DNA from: an uncultured Bacillaceae bacterium
GTDB taxonomy: Bacteria; Bacillota; Bacilli; Bacillales; Bacillaceae_L
Length of the DNA stretch: 33,024 bases
NCBI GenBank assembly: GCA_947497585.1
Contig: CANMHG010000020.1
Span: forward strand, 1-33,024
Direction: 5' to 3'
The notes beneath the pieces are model-generated. The model worked only from the letters and a program-made list of their open reading frames with translations. It was not told the DNA's origin and searched no databases. Position 1 is the first letter of the stretch. The number at the start of each line of letters is the position of its first letter. A program made the position numbers and the translations under genes. This document shows, piece after piece, positions 31,134 through 33,024 of this stretch.

Positions 31134-31263
31134 GGGAAGGCAAATGGTGCGCCACCAGTGTGACTGGTTCTAGTGGGTTCGATTCCCACCCCGAAATTTT
31201 TCTCAACACAAAAATTTCGAGGGTGGATCGATACTACGGGTCTGTCTGTCCTCTTTTGGAGGG
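31134..31263 (+). ncRNA. Structured leader RNA upstream of a GNAT gene (candidate riboswitch)
   Basis: ACCAG/CTGGT around a TGTGA loop (31154-31168) is followed by a tRNA T-arm look-alike: GTGGG, TTCGATT loop, CCCAC (31173-31189). An alternative 16-bp stem pairs 31186-31201 with 31210-31226 (CCACCC...AAATTTTT with its complement, one bulge) and cannot coexist with the T-arm-like hairpin. Just before the start codon CCTC (31250-31253) can pair with GAGG of the GGAGGG ribosome binding site. A nine-codon open frame (ATG at 31145 to TAG) overlaps the first hairpin. I do not recognise a known class. Confidence 0.5.
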
Positions 31264-31269
31264 ATAAAG

Positions 31270-31830
31270 ATGCTGAAAAAACGTGATCTTCAAGATTGCC
31301 AGGCTCTTTATGAATTAATGGTGCACCCAGATGTCTTCCCTTTTGTGCGTCATAAAGCATATTCATATGAAGAGTTTCTATTTTTAACAAAGCAAACAAT
31401 TGAAGCGGAAGAGCGTGGTGAATTGATTTCACGTACCATTCTTGATGAGTGGGGCTCTCCAATTGGGACAATTAATTTATTTGATTTACAAGACAACGCA
31501 GGGTTTCTTGGTACGTGGTTAGGTAAACCTTATCATGGAAAAGGATACAACCAGTTAGCAAAAGATGCATTCTTCAATGAACTATTTTACGATATGGATA
31601 TTGAAAAGATCTTTATGCGTGTTCGAAAAATAAATGAACGTTCTAATAAAGCAGCTGCAAAATTACCATATGTGGCCTTTGCAAACAATACAAGAAAAAG
31701 CCTACTTGATGAAATTAACGCTGGGCAAGATATCTACAACTTGTATGAAATCTCTAAGGACCAATACACACTTCACACATTACGAACAGCTGCAGTTTAT
31801 GAAGAAAGCCAACATTTATTAGAAGCTTAA
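31270..31830 (+). CDS. GNAT family N-acetyltransferase
   Basis: A 186-residue protein with the RimJ/RimL-like GNAT fold: an N-terminal RDLQDCQALYELMVHPDV helix region, a central beta segment ISRTILDEWGSPIGTINLFD (about 55-74), and the acetyl-CoA pyrophosphate loop WLGKPYHGKGYNQLAKDAFF (about 85-105; the Q/RxxGxG/A equivalent is KPYHGKGY). IEKIFMRVRKINERSNKAAAKL (about 112-135) follows. The acceptor substrate is unknown. GGAGGG lies six bases before the ATG and may be masked by the leader hairpin. It is a single gene with its own terminator and is placed between the amidohydrolase and yfhE. Confidence 0.9.
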   Translation: MLKKRDLQDCQALYELMVHPDVFPFVRHKAYSYEEFLFLTKQTIEAEERGELISRTILDEWGSPIGTINLFDLQDNAGFLGTWLGKPYHGKGYNQLAKDAFFNELFYDMDIEKIFMRVRKINERSNKAAAKLPYVAFANNTRKSLLDEINAGQDIYNLYEISKDQYTLHTLRTAAVYEESQHLLEA

Positions 31831-31834
31831 TTGT

Positions 31835-31867
31835 AAAAAAGCCTATTTTTAGAAATAGGCTTTTTTT
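31835..31867 (+). terminator. GNAT gene terminator
   Basis: AAAAAAGCCTATTT and AAATAGGCTTTTTTT form a stem with a 4-base loop and a strong T-run, a few bases after the stop codon. Confidence 0.93.
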
Positions 31868-31932
31868 GTGTTTTAAATAACTAACAATAAGGGCAAAATA
31901 ATACTAAATTGTGGAAAGTGAGGTTCTATATT

Positions 31933-32061
31933 ATGGCAAAAGAAAAAAGAAGAGAACGTACAAAAAGCACTTTAAGCAGCGCACAGGAATTAGCATACGC
32001 TAGAGACTTTAAAATGGCTGACCAAGCTGGTGGCTACACTGAGAAAAAAGCTCGTCATTAA
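31933..32061 (+). CDS. yfhE: YfhE family small protein
   Basis: A 42-residue basic protein: MAKEKRRERTKSTLSSAQEL, then AYARDFKMADQAGGYTEKKA and RH. This matches B. subtilis YfhE (about 36 residues), with the conserved SAQE...REF/DFKMAD.AGGYTE core. Function is unknown; the family is confined to sporulating bacilli as far as I know. GTGAGG lies about eight bases before the ATG. It is followed 99 bases later by yfhD, as in B. subtilis, with no strong hairpin between. Confidence 0.9.
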   Translation: MAKEKRRERTKSTLSSAQELAYARDFKMADQAGGYTEKKARH

Positions 32062-32160
32062 TATTTCCTTCTACTGCCACTTATGAATTAGTCTCGGGTA
32101 AGACAACCTATTAGATGAGGAATATCACATTCTTCATATACATGATAGGGGGCATATGAT

Positions 32161-32343
32161 ATGGGCAGATCGCATGGACATAAAACACGAGACAAAAATA
32201 AAGCAACATTACCACAAGTACCTAAAAACATGAAATCTGATGGCATCGACGAGGAATTTTCACGTGAACTAGCAGACCAAAACGACTTGGAAGCACAAGC
32301 ACGTGCTGATGCTGCAGACAGAAGACAAGGGAAAAACCGTTAA
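32161..32343 (+). CDS. yfhD: YfhD family small protein
   Basis: A 60-residue hydrophilic protein starting MGRSHGHKTRDKNKATLPQV, then PKNMKSDGIDEEFSRELADQ and an acidic/Ala/Arg-rich helical tail. It matches B. subtilis YfhD (about 63 residues) in its KNMKSDG...EFS.ELADQ core. No membrane segment or enzymatic motif is present. Function is unknown; a spore-related role is inferred from context. AGGGGG lies eight bases before the ATG. A terminator-like hairpin follows. Confidence 0.92.
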   Translation: MGRSHGHKTRDKNKATLPQVPKNMKSDGIDEEFSRELADQNDLEAQARADAADRRQGKNR

Positions 32344-32362
32344 AAGGTTTTTCTGGATTTTG

Positions 32363-32395
32363 TAGCCCCTATCATTTATTGATTGGGGCTATTCT
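32363..32395 (+). terminator. yfhD terminator
   Basis: TAGCCCCTATC (32363-32373) and GATTGGGGCTA (32381-32391) form an 11-bp stem with one mismatch, followed by TTCTAATAT. The T-run is weak, so confidence is moderate. Confidence 0.7.
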
Positions 32396-32445
32396 AATAT
32401 AAATGAATTGTTAGTTTTTTAATGATTGACTTGGTTACTAATCTG

Positions 32446-33024
32446 GAGTCGAACTAGAGCAGCTAATTCACATGCATCTTCTCCAAATGGACCTGGTATT
32501 CGGACTAGACTGGGGAGTTCTCGTGCTTTTGGTTTGAATAACCTCTGGTTCGGACTCTTTACTCTTGCTACTACTCAACCTGGCCCAATCAGATAGGGAT
32601 TCGAACTCGTTTACTCTTGTTACTGCTCAGCCTGTCCCAATCAGCTCGGGATTCGGACTCGTTCACTCCTGCAACTACTCAACCTGGCCCAATAACCTCA
32701 GGATTCGGACTCGTTTACTCTTGTTACTACTCAACCTGGCCCAATCAGCTCTGGATTCGGACTCGTTCACTCCTGCTACTACTCAAGCTGTCCGAATAAC
32801 CTCAGGATTCGGACTCCTTTACTCATGTTACTACTCAACCTGGCCCAATCAGCTCTGGATTCGGACTCGTTTGCTCCTGCTACTACTCAACCTGGCCCAA
32901 TCAGCTCTGGATTCGGACTCGTTTGCTCCTGCTACTACTCAACCTGGCCCAATCAGCTCTGGATTCGGACTCGTTCACTCCTGCTACTACTCAACCTGTC
33001 CGAATAACCTCAGGATTCGGACTC
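32446..33024. repeat. 52-bp tandem repeat array 2 (at least 11 units, runs off the window)
   Basis: TTCGGACT-type motifs recur with their C at 32501, 32551, 32602, 32654, 32706, 32758, 32810, 32862, 32914, 32966 and 33018; spacing is 52 bases, except 50 and 51 at the left end. A still more decayed unit lies near 32446. A unit begins GGATTCGGACTCGTTTACTC and continues through ACTACTCAACCTGGCCCAAT. Some junctions keep GTCCGAAT...ATTCGGAC, an 8-bp inverted repeat. It resembles array 1 in period, start and CTCAACCTG core. The 60-residue open frames inside are artefacts. Confidence 0.95.

Noticed and set aside
31134..31200. A tRNA gene
   Set aside because: A T-arm-like and an anticodon-arm-like hairpin are present, but no 7-bp acceptor stem can be formed and no CCA end or proper D arm is seen.
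31210..31263. T-box antiterminator (AGGGTGG present)
   Set aside because: AGGGTGGA is followed by TCGATA instead of the ACCGCG needed for tRNA end binding, and no terminator follows; the gene is not an amino-acid or aminoacyl-tRNA synthetase gene.
32617..33007. Two 60-residue open frames at the right end
   Set aside because: Same artefact within the second 52-bp array.

Overview
The window is chromosomal DNA of a spore-forming, low-GC Gram-positive of the family Bacillaceae. Two small acid-soluble spore protein genes (sspE, sspK), several small YfhD/YfhE/YfhS/YfhJ-type proteins known from Bacillus, strong AGGAGG-type ribosome binding sites and the gene order all point this way. The order is that of the B. 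subtilis yfhD-to-rrnD stretch read backwards (rrn, ygxA, ygzB, perR, bcp/ygaF, gsaB, ygaE, ygaD, ntdP/ygaC, ygaB, sspE, fabL, yfhS, mutY, yfhP, yfhJ, sspK, yfhH, recX, yfhF, yfhE, yfhD). Compared with what I recall of B. subtilis, it has several additions. I cannot name the species.

Layout. Bases 1-310 hold the 5' tip of a 16S rRNA gene on the minus strand, with tandem promoters and a boxA-like leader. Bases 315-4231 carry ygxA, ygzB, perR with a PerR box, a PduO-type cobalamin adenosyltransferase, the peroxiredoxin bcp and a small potassium channel. Bases 4436-10583 hold gsaB and a 1489-residue glutamate synthase large subunit with an unusual leader and no small-subunit gene. A 52-bp tandem repeat array follows at 10632-11139, then ygaE. 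Bases 12426-18282 are a five-gene ABC peptide-type importer, with the binding lipoprotein divergent from the C-B-D-F genes. From 18470 to 22853 come the ABC exporter ygaD, ntdP, ygaB, sspE and fabL. From 22954 to 32343 come yfhS, mutY, an unknown gene, yfhP, yfhJ, sspK, a YpzG-like gene, yfhH, an SDR gene, recX, yfhF, an amidohydrolase, a GNAT gene with a structured leader, yfhE and yfhD. The window ends inside a second 52-bp array related to the first.

How it fits together. PerR and Bcp both belong to peroxide defence. GsaB feeds tetrapyrrole synthesis, close to a cobalamin cofactor enzyme. Glutamate synthase links carbon and nitrogen metabolism and has a perfect cre (CcpA) site upstream. 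MutY and RecX act in DNA repair, and SspE, SspK and probably several YfhX-type small proteins act in sporulation. Most genes are single units closed by intrinsic terminators; the importer genes form the only long operon.

Most worth a second look: (1) the leader RNA before the GNAT gene, with a tRNA T-arm-like hairpin, a competing long stem and a sequestered ribosome binding site; (2) the two related 52-bp tandem arrays, plus an inverted four-unit array of about 50-bp units; (3) the glutamate synthase leader, where a good Shine-Dalgarno lies in a hairpin about 100 bases before a start codon that has none; (4) three Spo0A-box matches ahead of gsaB; (5) a structured stretch between bcp and the cobalamin gene.
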